60,000 nucleotides of DNA, taken from the NCBI GenBank assembly GCA_964035545.1, contig OZ037765.1, positions 32,985,004 to 33,045,003 on the forward strand. The letters are read 5' to 3'. Source of the stretch: Bugula neritina. Lineage: Eukaryota; Bryozoa; Gymnolaemata; Cheilostomatida; Bugulidae. Below, piece by piece: positions 9,676 through 42,037 of this stretch (position 1 is the stretch's first letter; the number at the start of each line of letters is the position of its first letter). The notes below the pieces were generated by a model. The model made no database searches. It saw only the letters and a program-made list of their open reading frames with translations, and had not been told where the DNA came from. The translations under genes were made by a program, and so were the position numbers.

Positions 9676-9775
9676 CATGTAGAAGATTATGAAATCTTGT
9701 AATGGATAGTAGAAGCATTATTGAAGGTGTGATATGATTGTCTAATGGTTTGTTGACTCATTACAGAATAACACC

Positions 9776-9785
<10 letters not shown>
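9676..9785 (+). CDS. Gene A exon 2: end of 5' UTR and start codon
   Basis: The acceptor ttccag|cat is shared with gene B (44523). ATG at 9776 is followed by ten coding bases ending ...TCAG|GTATG. Spliced to exon 3 this reads M-R-S-E-S-F, and gene B reads M-S-S-E-N-F the same way. A second acceptor (ttacag) at 9766 in gene A is not well conserved in B, so the exon start could be alternative. Confidence 0.65.
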
Positions 9786-32550
<22,765 letters not shown>

Positions 32551-34369
32551 ATTGTCTAGACATCAGAAGAGTCTCTGATTACTTGACTTATAACTCTGAA
32601 GAGTTCCTAACCTCAGCTGATGTGTCAGTCACTGAGTATCAGTACTTAGTGTCAACTTGTAGCTGTAAAGTAGAGTACACTATAGCTGATAGCTAGTCTG
32701 ATATACAGCTATAGACAGTATACATATACTTTATTATTACACAGTTTCATATAATTTCTTACTGTTCTATGACATATAGAGTAGATAGAGTACTGATTAT
32801 ATCACGCTTATTATCTGCTATTTAATCAAATCAAATCTAAGCTATTTCTATGGGACTGCTAATTAATTCTAGAAATATTATATATATAGATGTGCTTCTT
32901 ATAACTTATATTATTTTTTATAACATAACCTATGGTAATGAGTTATAGAGAACTGATTATATTACAATTATTATCTGCTACATAATCAAATCAAATCTAA
33001 GCTCTTTCTATGTGACTGCTAATTTATTCTAGAAACATTATATCGATGTGTTTCATTACATACAATTTTTATACTTTGTGTGTTTTCAACTAACGTTTCT
33101 ATAGCTATATATATATGTATGTTTTTTGCGATTCCCTACTATATTTTAGAGCTAACTATAGTAATACAAAATACTTTATATTATTTGATTCACTGGAGCT
33201 TTGTTTTACACCTGCACTTTTACTATAATAAATTATATTTGAAAAGGCTTGGACGATTATTTTTCTATTAGTTCTTACAAACAGTTGAGAGCATAACTTA
33301 ATTTTTGAAAAATGTAGAGCTGCCTATCTTTTCTATGACACTTTCTCCAACTATGAATCTCTCTATCTCACAGTGTAAGAGAACTCAAATAAAGCAAAAA
33401 TGCAGTTACAGTTGTTATTATTATATTAGGCAAAAATATTCTGGGAGAAATGAAAATAATTCTATGCATATATCAAAGTCTTAAAATGCTCACAAAATAA
33501 TGCACTTATAGAAACACATTGTCGTATTGTGAGATTACTCCAACTTTCCAGGTTCATGGTAAAATTACGAGTTCCCAGCTTTTCACATGTGCATTCAGCT
33601 CACAGCTATCACAAAGCTATATCCCTACCAAAAGCTATGATTTCATAACTCAAATTACAACAGAGCCATAATCCTACAGGTATAACACAGGCTATAGCAG
33701 ATTATCTCAAAGTAAACACCCTTCAGCTGTTCAAAGGTAAATACAAATATAATATTTCAAAGTAAAATTTCTATCGCAGTAACTATTTTACCCTAGATGG
33801 TATTATTTAAGTTACTAACAATGATTTCTATATAGGAGATTTATTGACTATAAAAATTTTGCAGTGTTATAGATTTGTTATATTCTAGCTGTTATTGCAT
33901 ATCATACTATGTATTGTATATTATACTATGTATTGTATATTATGCTATGTATTGTATATTATACTATGTATTATATATTATACTATGTTGTATATTATAC
34001 TATATATTATATATTATACTATATTGTATATTATACTATTTGTATATTATACTATATATTATATATTATACTATATTGTATATTATACTATATATTGTAT
34101 ATTATACTAAATTGATATAATTATTATCCTATCAGGAAAAATTAATGATAGTTAAATTATATCTATACAGCAGTCCTGGTTGCATCATCAATTTATCTCT
34201 GATTTTATAACATTAGGTGATTAGTGATAATGATAAAGCCTTTAAATATATAATTATTTTGTGTTTTATAGTTTAATGATATTTGTTTCCTACTTTTAAC
34301 TGCATGACTATGGTTCTAGAAATACTTTTTTAATAAAGCAAAGTGGCTAGTAGCTAATTTGATAATGCC
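32551..34369. other. 3' flank of gene A and intergenic
   Basis: Presumed gene A 3' UTR of unknown length, then AT-rich sequence. It contains a direct duplication of about 100 bp (32790-32885 and 32950-33045, sharing aatcaaatcaaatctaagct) and a TA-rich satellite (33893-34115). No gene recognised. Confidence 0.5.
33893..34115. repeat. AT-rich tandem repeat (tattatactatgtattgta type)
   Basis: About 220 bp of imperfect 13-18 bp units built from tattatacta and tgta or tata. All three forward frames stay open because of the repeat, with no coding meaning. Confidence 0.85.
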
Positions 34370-35349
34370 TATATTTAGCTCCCACCAACCTAATAAAAAT
34401 ATCTGCATCTCATCTTTCAAAGCCTTTAGCTTACATTATAAACACAATTATCAATGATGGCGCTTTTCCAAATGAACTAAAAAAAGCTAAAGTTGTTCCT
34501 CTACACAAAAAAGGCATAGCTACTGATGTAAGTAATTACCGCCCAATCTTTATATTACCTGCTTTCAGTAAGATAGCTGAAAAGATTTTAAATAAGCAAA
34601 TAGTAGATTTTCTAGAAAGCAAAAATTATTTAACTGATAAGCAGTACGGCTTTAGACGAAATAGAAACACAAATATTGTCTTAATTAATCTAACAAATAA
34701 GGTTTTAAATGCCATGAACAATGGTAATTCTGTAGCGGGAATTTTCCTCGATTTTAGTAAGGCCTTTGACACAATAAATCATGAAATCTTATTAGCTAAA
34801 TTAAAAATGCTCCACTTTTCAAGTCACAGTGTGAAGCTAATTAAAAATTATCTGTCCAATCGTCAACAGTCTACTATTATTAACAACACATAATATTCTG
34901 ACTTTATTCATATCACATGTGGAGTACCACAAGGATCCATACTTGGTCCCACACTATTCCTAATTTATATAAATGATCTTCCAGATGTAACTATGCATTT
35001 AGACCCTATATTATTTGCCGACGATACAAACCTCTTCTTTGAATCAAAAAATCTATTAAACAATATGGACATCATAAACTGTGAATTAAAGAAAATTGAA
35101 AATTGGTGCAATAAAAATAAATTAACTGTAAACATGAGTAAAACAAACTATATGATAATCAAAACAGCGCAAAATAAACAAGATTTAAATGGCTTTGCCT
35201 TAGAAATGTTTAACAAAAAATTAGTGGAGGTAAAATCAACTACCTTCTTAGGTATTATAATAGATTCACATCTTTCTTGGCAACAACATTGCAGCAAACT
35301 TTGTCAAAACCTAAGGCCCTTAGTAGGCTTGATAAGTAAATGTTCCCAT
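34370..35349 (+). mobile_element. LINE reverse transcriptase fragment, left part (5'-truncated)
   Basis: Conceptual reading starts inside the RT domain: GAFPNELKKAKVVPLHKKG, then SNYRPIFILPAFSKIAEKIL, QYGFRRNRNTN, FLDFSKAFDTINHEILL, GVPQGSILGPTLFLIYIND, and FADD at 35014-35025. An in-frame TAA at 34891 breaks it. The family looks like the CR1/L2/Jockey side of LINEs. Endonuclease and ORF1 are absent. It is interrupted at 35349 by Gypsy 2 and resumes at 40281. Confidence 0.88.
34993..35349 (+). pseudogene. LINE RT (FADD-containing) pseudogene segment
   Basis: This is the longest open piece of the LINE before the Gypsy 2 insertion. It contains FADDTNLFFESKNL, then ELKKIENWCNKNKLTVN and FLGIIIDSHLSWQQH, the standard palm-thumb text of LINE RTs. 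Its original frame continues at 40286 after the duplicated CCCAT. Confidence 0.85.
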
Positions 35350-35521
35350 TGTCATAGTTTAATTAGGCTCGCTAGTGACACGGCCTGCGCGTGCGTGTCA
35401 CGGGGAGATGCTGGTTTTGCATGTGCTAATAAAGTCTTCAGTTCTTGTCTCAATCTAAACTTCGCAATGATTTCAATATCCTAATACTTAATACTAATAG
35501 CATCACATAGAATGTGTGACA
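35350..35521 (+). repeat. 5' LTR of Gypsy 2 (172 bp)
   Basis: TGTCATAG...GTGTGACA with TGTCA/TGACA inverted ends. It contains an 8-bp hairpin (GTGACACG and CGTGTCAC near 35374-35401) and AATAAAG (near 35428). No TATA box is evident, so the promoter is compact or TATA-less. Confidence 0.93.
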
Positions 35522-35537
35522 TGGCGTCGTAAAATGG
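35522..35537 (+). other. Candidate primer-binding site, Gypsy 2
   Basis: TGGCGTCGTAAAATGG follows the 5' LTR end with no gap. TGGCG is compatible with a tRNA whose 3' end is CGCCA. Serine tRNAs have such ends, but I did not verify the match. Confidence 0.6.
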
Positions 35538-35900
35538 TCTGGACCTGTCCGGAGATTTAAACAACCGATAAGTTCATAACAAGTTGTAGCATCTAATGTT
35601 AATGTATCAGAGAGAGGTCGATTGCCTATTGCCATTGGACTCGTTTATTTAACCTTACGCCTACAGATGAATTAAATAGGAAAACGTGTTTAATAGAATA
35701 TTAATATAATATTCATTCGTGATATTGTTTTTTTTACTAGTCCTTACTGGCGATTTCATGTTATATATAATATTACCTGATGCATAGATGTCTGATATTG
35801 TTGTATTAGCTGAATTTTATACGTTTCATTTTTAGGCTAACTGATAGTTTGTTTCTTCGTGTGTGAACATTTGTCTTGGCACTAGACGATTGGTTGCTAA

Positions 35901-38900
35901 AATGGGGACTCTCTGAGGCCACCTGGGGAGCTAGATTTTACTGATACGCAAAAATCATGGCCGGAGTATAAAACAAGGTTTGCTAGATATAGGATAGCAT
36001 CTGGGTTGAGTGAAAAGTCTGCGGAGAGACAGGTGAATATGTTGATTTATTGCATGGGACGTGAGGCCGAGGCAATAATAAATCAAATTACAGTGAGACA
36101 GCCCAGAGCAGCAGTAGCAGCTGATGCAGCAAGAGGGATAATTGCAGTAGAGGCTGAGGATGCAGAGAGGACACTATACGCTCGAACTGTAGAAGCTCTA
36201 GATGCGTATTTTACTCCAAGAGATAACCATTTACACTATGCTGTTCTATTCATGTCACGCTCTCAGCAGTCTGAAGAGAGTAATGAGCATTTTATAAGGA
36301 GCCTTCATGAATTAGTATCGAGATGCAGTGGATGGGACCAGCAACACAAGGAGGACATGATGCGTATACGCTTGCTAGCTGGTATGAAAGATAAAGATTT
36401 AAGCGGCGACCTCCAAGTAAATGACAATATTACATTAGACCAGATTAAACAGCAGTTAAGAACCAAGGAAATCATTGCTCAGAACCAGAAAGCCGAACTA
36501 GATGGAGAGAGACAAGTATTTACCGTAAGGAACAAACAAGGAACAGATAGTAATCAATATGCCTCAGAGAATAGAGAGAATAAGGGACAGAATGGACAGT
36601 TGATAAGAGATTGTAAATATTGTGGCAGGGACCATGTAAAAGGACGTTGTCCTGCTTATAATAAACAATGTAACAAGTGTCAGTCCATGGGTCATTCTTC
36701 AAAAGTCTGTAGAAAGACGAACACGAAACGAGTTAATCAGATCGAAGCTCCCCAGGGTGATAGTTCCGAAGAAGGTGACAATTTTCATGTTCATGTAGTG
36801 TCAGATGATAGACACATTAACACTGGTTTAAAGGGCAGTATTACGTGTAATAAGTGGACTTTGAATTTTTTGATTAAGGGAGAGATTCTTCAGGCCAGGG
36901 TAGACACAGGGGCAGAGGTTAGTACAATGTCCAAGAATAGGTTTAGGCAGCTAGGGTTTCATGAGGTAACTAAAACAAAAGCTAAACTCTCAGGCTATGG
37001 TGATAAATCCATTCCGGTATTGGGCTATGCTAAATTACCAGTAACTATGTCAAGTGGGAAAACAGCTGTGGTCAAATTTTATGTCACAGACAATGATAAT
37101 CAGACTCTGTTGGGCATGCCCGCCATTGTAGATCTAGATCTCTTACCAAAAATGGTGAATCAGGTAAGTGAAAAGCAAGTCAATAAACAGCTGTTAGACA
37201 AGTATCCCGAGGTTTTCACTGGCCTGGGTAAGTTCGGTGGTGAGGTAAGTTTACTACTTAAGTCAGGAGCTGAGCCGAGGTCTCTAGCGCCTAGGTTGAT
37301 ACCGCAGAAGAAACGTGGTAAGTTGCAGATAGAACTGAACAGGCTTGTGGACTCAGGGGTCATTGCCAAAGATGTTTCGCCGGCTTTGTGGCTATTACCG
37401 ATTGTTCTTGTGAATAAGCCTAATGGTGATCTCAGAATTTGTCTGGATCCACAATACCTCAATAGTCAACTGATCAGAGCTCATTGTGCTATTCCTACAC
37501 TTCCTGAAATTTTCTCGCGGATTTCAGGATCCCAGTATTTCACGACATTGGATGCCAAGCAGGGGTTTCATCAGATTCCTCTTAGTGAGGAGTCGTCTAA
37601 GCTTACCAGTTTCATGACTCCTTTTGGCAAATACAGGTGGCTCAGAATGCCGATGGGGATTTGCAATGCCCCCGAGATATTTCACCAGCGGATGCTGGAT
37701 GCCATGGAAGGTCTAGAAGGGGTGGAGGTCTATATCGATGATCTGTTGGTACATGCCCCGTCTATAGAAGAGCATGGTAGGAGACTGGAGGCAGTCTTAG
37801 AAAGGTGCAGGCAGTTGGGCCTGACACTAAACCCTGATAAAGTGGAGTTGGCCAAAGAGTCTACTTCTTTCTTGGGACATGAGCTTTCCCAGACGGGGCT
37901 GAAGCCAAGTCACTCCAAGGTGGAGGCAGTCCAGCTCATGACTGAGCCTGAGGACAAAAAAGCAGTACAGCGGTTTCTCGGTTTTGTCAATTTTATGGCA
38001 AAGTTCATTCCTAACCTCTCCGAACATACTTTTCCTTTACGAGAAGTATGCAAGAAAAGTACTCAGTTTGTATGGGGAGTAGAACAAGACATGGCGTTTG
38101 ACAAAATTAAAAAGCTTATATCGGACACTCCGACGTTAGTCCTTTATGATGCAGAGGTAGAAACGACTTTGAGTGCCGATAGTTCAGCCCATAGTATAGG
38201 GGCTGTGTGCTTGCAAAATGGCAGGCCGGTGGAATTTGCAGCTAAATCATTGACCACTTGCCAACAGGGCTACAGCCAGATTGAAAAGGAGCTGCTGGCA
38301 ACCTTGTTTGCCTGCAAGAGGTTCAGATTTTACTGTTTTGGTCAGTCCAAGATCAGAGTGGAGACTGACCACCTACCGCTGATTGGGTTGATGAAGAAGG
38401 ATATCAATGAGCTTTCTCCTAGACTCGCTGCCATGAGACTGGAGTTGCTCACCTACCCTATACAATTGGTCTATAAACCTGGTACAGAAATGGTTTTAGC
38501 AGATACTTTGTCTAGATCTTGTCCTAAGGACACCAACCTTTGTGAGGACTTGGAAGTTGATCCCCTTTTGTCTGTCTGCTCGGTCGTAATACGAAGTGAT
38601 GATGTGATGAAAAAATACCAGAGAGCGACTACTAAAGACGAGGAGTTGTCAGTAGTTATGCGGTATATCCTAGAAGGCTGGCCAATACACAAAAAAAATT
38701 GTGCTGGTCGGGCTAAGGCATATTGGAATCAGAGAAAATCGCTTAGTTCTGTTAATGGGGTCATTTTTTACGGCTCACGACTGGTTATCCCAGTAGCTCT
38801 TCGAACAGAGGTGCTAAACTCCCTCCACAGCGCCCATCAAGGAGTCTCCAAGATTATGCAAAGGGCTGGTGAGTCGGTTTATTGGCCAGGACTTAGGAAT

Positions 38901-39977
38901 AGAGTTGAAGAGAAGTGTTTGGCTTGTGAGCCTTGTGTCATAGAGGAGAAGATTCAAACTAAGGAGCCGCTCCTTCCTTTCCCTATACCTGATTTTCCTT
39001 ATCAGATGGTGGGTGTTGATTTATTCCAATTAGAAGGTTCGTACTATCTTCTCGTGGTGGATTACCTATCAAAGTGGCCAGTAGTTAGATCTCTAGGCTC
39101 TGACACGTCAAGCAAGAGGGTTATACACTGCTTGAGAGAAATCTTCGTGGACTTCGGCCGGCCAGAAGTGCTTGTGTCTGATAATGGTCCGCAGTTCTCT
39201 AGTTTCGATTTTAAGCTTTTTTGCAGTAACCAAGGAATAACACACCGTACAAGCTCGCCACTTCATCCAGCGGGAAATGGACAAGCTGAGAGAACTATCG
39301 GAACGGTGAAAAGCATGATGAAAAAGTGTCTGCAGGAAAGTGGTGATTGGCTGCAGGGCCTGGCAACTATTAGGAATACTCCCGTAGCAGAAGGGTTGCC
39401 CTCCCCCAGTGAACTTTTGCAGGGACGGGTATTGCGAGATGACCATCCCGTCCAGTCCACTAGATATCAAGTAGCTGCCTATGATGTTGACAAGGTAAGA
39501 CGTGTTTTAGGCGACCGTAAGAGTCGTGATAAATATTTCTTTGATAGACATGCTAAGCCAGAGAAATCCCTGTTGCTCCCAGGGCAACAAGTCCACATAC
39601 GCACTGCTAAGGGTGACTGGAGGGTAGGTGAAATTGAAGGCATTGCTAATGATAGGTCTTACTGGGTAGATTCGTCTAGTAACAGACTTCGACGAAATAG
39701 AAAAGACATACGCTGTACAGCAGTGAATCGACAAAACCACAAGGTAAGTCAGAAGCCTTTTATAGAGGTAGATCCAGCGGTGAGTACAGGTAGGGAAAAT
39801 GTTTTGGCACAGTTTGGAGATCAGCCAGTTTTTCCACCGAGCGGCTCTAATGTTCAGTCTGACAATATAGCATCATCCTCGCCTGAGGGTGAAGTAAGTT
39901 CTCCAAGTGTGTTCACACGGTCTGGACGCCGGACACAAAAGCCCAAATGGCATGATGATTATCATGTTTATAAATAA
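35901..39977 (+). CDS. gag-pol: Gypsy 2 Gag-Pol fusion polyprotein
   Basis: One frame is open from just after TAA 35898 to TAA 39975. Gag text begins LRPPGELDFTDTQKSWPEYK (from 35913) and continues TRFARYRIASGL. Two zinc knuckles follow (CKYCGRDHVKGRC and CNKCQSMGHSSKVC, near 36613-36710). The protease has DTGAEV at 36903. The RT has YIDD at 37731-37742. RNase H starts near SADSSAHSIGAV (38174). Integrase has an HHCC finger (38838-38940) and a DDE core (VDLF, VSDNGPQF, then the Glu in GQAERT). The C-terminus ends KPKWHDDYHVYK. The only ATG in the leader (35902) is in another frame, so the true start is unclear. An in-frame ATG occurs at about 36036. Enzyme residues look intact. Confidence 0.92.
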   Translation, partial: NGDSLRPPGELDFTDTQKSWPEYKTRFARYRIASGLSEKSAERQVNMLIYCMGREAEAIINQITVRQPRAAVAADAARGIIAVEAEDAERTLYARTVEALDAYFTPRDNHLHYAVLFMSRSQQSEESNEHFIRSLHELVSRCSGWDQQHKEDMMRIRLLAGMKDKDLSGDLQVNDNITLDQIKQQLRTKEIIAQNQKAELDGERQVFTVRNKQGTDSNQYASENRENKGQNGQLIRDCKYCGRDHVKGRCPAYNKQCNKCQSMGHSSKVCRKTNTKRVNQIEAPQGDSSEEGDNFHVHVVSDDRHINTGLKGSITCNKWTLNFLIKGEILQARVDTGAEVSTMSKNRFRQLGFHEVTKTKAKLSGYGDKSIPVLGYAKLPVTMSSGKTAVVKFYVTDNDNQTLLGMPAIVDLDLLPKMVNQVSEKQVNKQLLDKYPEVFTGLGKFGGEVSLLLKSGAEPRSLAPRLIPQKKRGKLQIELNRLVDSGVIAKDVSPALWLLPIVLVNKPNGDLRICLDPQYLNSQLIRAHCAIPTLPEIFSRISGSQYFTTLDAKQGFHQIPLSEESSKLTSFMTPFGKYRWLRMPMGICNAPEIFHQRMLDAMEGLEGVEVYIDDLLVHAPSIEEHGRRLEAVLERCRQLGLTLNPDKVELAKESTSFLGHELSQTGLKPSHSKVEAVQLMTEPEDKKAVQRFLGFVNFMAKFIPNLSEHTFPLREVCKKSTQFVWGVEQDMAFDKIKKLISDTPTLVLYDAEVETTLSADSSAHSIGAVCLQNGRPVEFAAKSLTTCQQGYSQIEKELLATLFACKRFRFYCFGQSKIRVETDHLPLIGLMKKDINELSPRLAAMRLELLTYPIQLVYKPGTEMVLADTLSRSCPKDTNLCEDLEVDPLLSVCSVVIRSDDVMKKYQRATTKDEELSVVMRYILEGWPIHKKNCAGRAKAYWNQRKSLSSVNGVIFYGSRLVIPVALRTEVLNSLHSAHQGVSKIMQRAGESVYWPGLRNRVEEKCLACEPCVIEEKIQTKEPLLPFPIPDFPYQMVGVDLFQLEGSYYLLVVDYLSKWPVVRSLGSDTSSKRVIHCLREIFVDFGRPEVLVSDNGPQFSSFDFKLFCSNQGITHRTSSPLHPAGNGQAERTIGTVKSMMKKCLQESGDWLQGLATIRNTPVAEGLPSPSELLQGRVLRDDHPVQSTRYQVAAYDVDKVRRVLGDRKSRDKYFFDRHAKPEKSLLLPGQQVHIRTAKGDWRVGEIEGIANDRSYWVDSSSNRLRRNRKDIRCTAVNRQNHKVSQKPFIEVDPAVSTGRENVLAQFGDQPVFPPSGSNVQSDNIASSSPEGEVSSPSVFTRSGRRTQKPKWHDDYHVYK

Positions 39978-40092
39978 AGCTCTGCGGCTAGCCTGTCCTG
40001 AACAACCTCTCTGGCTATAGTCTAATGTTTTGTATAAGTGTTTTAGTTTAGTATTTGTCTGTCTTAATTTTTAGTTTTGTTTAATTAATATC

Positions 40093-40108
40093 CCCTAAGA
40101 AAGGGAGA
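40093..40108 (+). other. Polypurine tract, Gypsy 2
   Basis: CTAAGAAAGGGAGA directly precedes the 3' LTR start at 40109. Confidence 0.8.
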
Positions 40109-40280
40109 TGTCATAGTTTAATTAGGCTCGCTAGTGACACGGCCTGCGCGTGCGTGTCACGGGGAGATGCTGGTTTTGCATGTGCTAATAAAGTCTTCAG
40201 TTCTTGTCTCAATCTAAACTTCGCAATGATTTCAATATCCTAATACTTAATACTATTAGCATCACATAGAATGTGTGACA
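40109..40280 (+). repeat. 3' LTR of Gypsy 2 (172 bp)
   Basis: Matches 35350-35521 with one substitution (atactattag here, atactaatag in the 5' copy). It is followed by the CCCAT target duplication. Confidence 0.95.
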
Positions 40281-40949
40281 CCCATCACCTACCTAAAAAA
40301 ATTCTAATACAAATATATAACTCTTTTGTAAATTCTAAATTAACATATTGCCTAGAATCATGGGGTAATGCAGCAAACATTTATCTTGAACCACTACATT
40401 TACTACAAAAGAAAATACTGAGAATTATATATAAAAAGCATCACCTTTCCCCATCTAAACCACTGTTTCTTAGTTCTTCAATCATGCCTATTCACACTCT
40501 ACACAAATTCAAACTAATACTGCTCTCACATAAACTTTACTATTCTCAACTAACAATTCTCACACATAACTATCCCACAAGATTTTCAGAGTTCAGCCTA
40601 CAAACTCCTCCATCATCAACTGCTGCAGGTCAACAAAGAGTGGAATTCCAATGTTCGTCGCTATAGAATAAATTGCCTAGTTCCATTCGTGCTGTGGGGA
40701 GGGAGGCTGGTTTCAAACTTGCCCTGAGAGACCATCTAATGGCAAATTTCCAGATAAAAAAATAATACTTTTTGAGTTGCTAAAACTTCCAAAAACCTAA
40801 ACAAAAAACTTATATAACTGTCAACCATTCATGGCTCGGTGCCTCGACTAGCTACAGTGCTATTGCGCCATAGGCCCTGTCATTTTGTTTATTTTTTTTC
40901 AATTAAATTTTTCCCGACTACGACAAAATAAAAACAAACAAACAAACAT
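40281..40949 (+). mobile_element. LINE fragment, right part, ending in (AAAC)n
   Basis: Continues the LINE frame after the Gypsy 2 insertion: HLPKKILIQIYNSFVNSKL, then TYCLESWGNAANIYLEPL. A frameshift near 40640 leads to LPSSIRAVGREAGFKLALR, a usual LINE ORF2 end. The 3' tail is AT-rich and closes with (AAAC)3 near 40933-40948, a simple-repeat tail as in CR1/L2/RTE-like LINEs. Confidence 0.87.
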
Positions 40950-41485
40950 AATTATATTAACTACATTTAATTGATTACCTATAGTCAGCTAACTATAACC
41001 ATGCACTAATAAATATTTATGTATGACCTAATAGATTGATATAACACAACCAGAATCAAGCAAGATTTTAGGCAAAAATGGCACTGGTAAAATGGCACAG
41101 GTAAAAATGGCATAGGTAATAATGATTGACACAAGTAATAATGGCTCTTAGTGCCTTTTGAAATATCTGAAATAGAAACTTAGTCACTTTATGTAAGAAA
41201 AACTTACAAAAACAAAAGTTAGTCAGGCAACTAAATGCAGACACCCAAAGAATAATGTGTAGAATATGAGTAACAATAGAGTCTTTTTATAATGTAAAGA
41301 ATAATAACATAGCAAACACTATTCATGATTTTGTTATTTAATCAGTATAATGTTGTTCTTTTGAATAGCTTTCATGTTGCTTAGCAACTGCAAACTACTT
41401 TTCAATATCTATTGACTAATCAATAGACCTATTCTTTCTTCTAACACTCCACTCTTCTATACACATTGATTTATTATATTATTAG
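40950..41485. other. Unannotated intergenic stretch
   Basis: AT-rich, with a short internal repetition of aaaatggcac(a)ggtaa near 41075-41140. No gene recognised. Confidence 0.5.
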
Positions 41486-41605
41486 TCTCCCGGCAGTGAA
41501 GATGGAGACTCTGACTCCATTTTCTCTTCCTCTCAGAATAAGATTTCTCTTTCAGATTATCTCCACATACTGACGCTATATCCAGGTGTAATACGGAGCA
41601 TGCAG
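41486..41605 (+). CDS. Orphan exon-like ORF, caspase p10-like
   Basis: Between tattattag and TGCAG|GTATGT lies 120 bp open in phase 0, encoding SPGSEDGDSDSIFSSSQNK, then ISLSDYLHILTLYPGVIRSM and Q. An acidic Ser-rich linker followed by DYLxxLxxYPG resembles the linker and first strand of caspase p10 (compare FNIDDMLILQSCFDG in gene A, also a 120-bp exon but in phase 1/1). No neighbouring exon of a third gene was found. It may be a gene remnant, an alternative 3' exon of gene A, or chance. Confidence 0.4.
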
Positions 41606-42037
41606 GTATGTCTTATTATAGTAACACTGTGAAGTTATTTTACTCAAACTCAGTGTGTAGTTTATAGTTAAACTGGAGTATAGAATGGAAGTTTATTAAG
41701 AGAACTAATTAAGTATTCTGTGCAGTTTTATTATTACTGTAGCAAAACTTTCCAGTTTCCATGAATGAGGCTGAGTAGATGTTATACAGTTGAATGGAAA
41801 TCCACATTTAATGAATATTCTAAAACATATTGTCTACAAAGTGATTTAAATGTTGACCTAATAAAATTTGCCAAGCATATATATTAATTTATATGATTAC
41901 CTACTCTGTTTACCTACAGTTTAGTGCATTGTGTATAAATTAAAATGATAACATCACAATTATATGAGATTTAACACTCTCTCATGTTGTGTGTGATAGT
42001 TATGAAATATGGTATATTATTTCTTATATGTTTAGTT
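41606..42037. other. Unannotated intergenic stretch
   Basis: AT-rich, no coding, RNA or repeat signal seen up to the left arm of the long-TIR element. Confidence 0.45.

Larger units (their letters stand above)
35350..40280 (+). mobile_element. Ty3/Gypsy LTR retrotransposon 2, complete, nested in a LINE
   Basis: Two 172-bp LTRs (35350-35521 and 40109-40280) differ at one site (near 35497). Target duplication CCCAT is present at 35345-35349 and 40281-40285. In between are a leader, a fused gag-pol ORF and a polypurine tract. A single LTR difference points to recent insertion. The element is AT/GC-balanced, unlike GC-rich Gypsy 1, and comes from a different lineage (very short LTRs, one fused ORF, two zinc knuckles). 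Confidence 0.95.
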
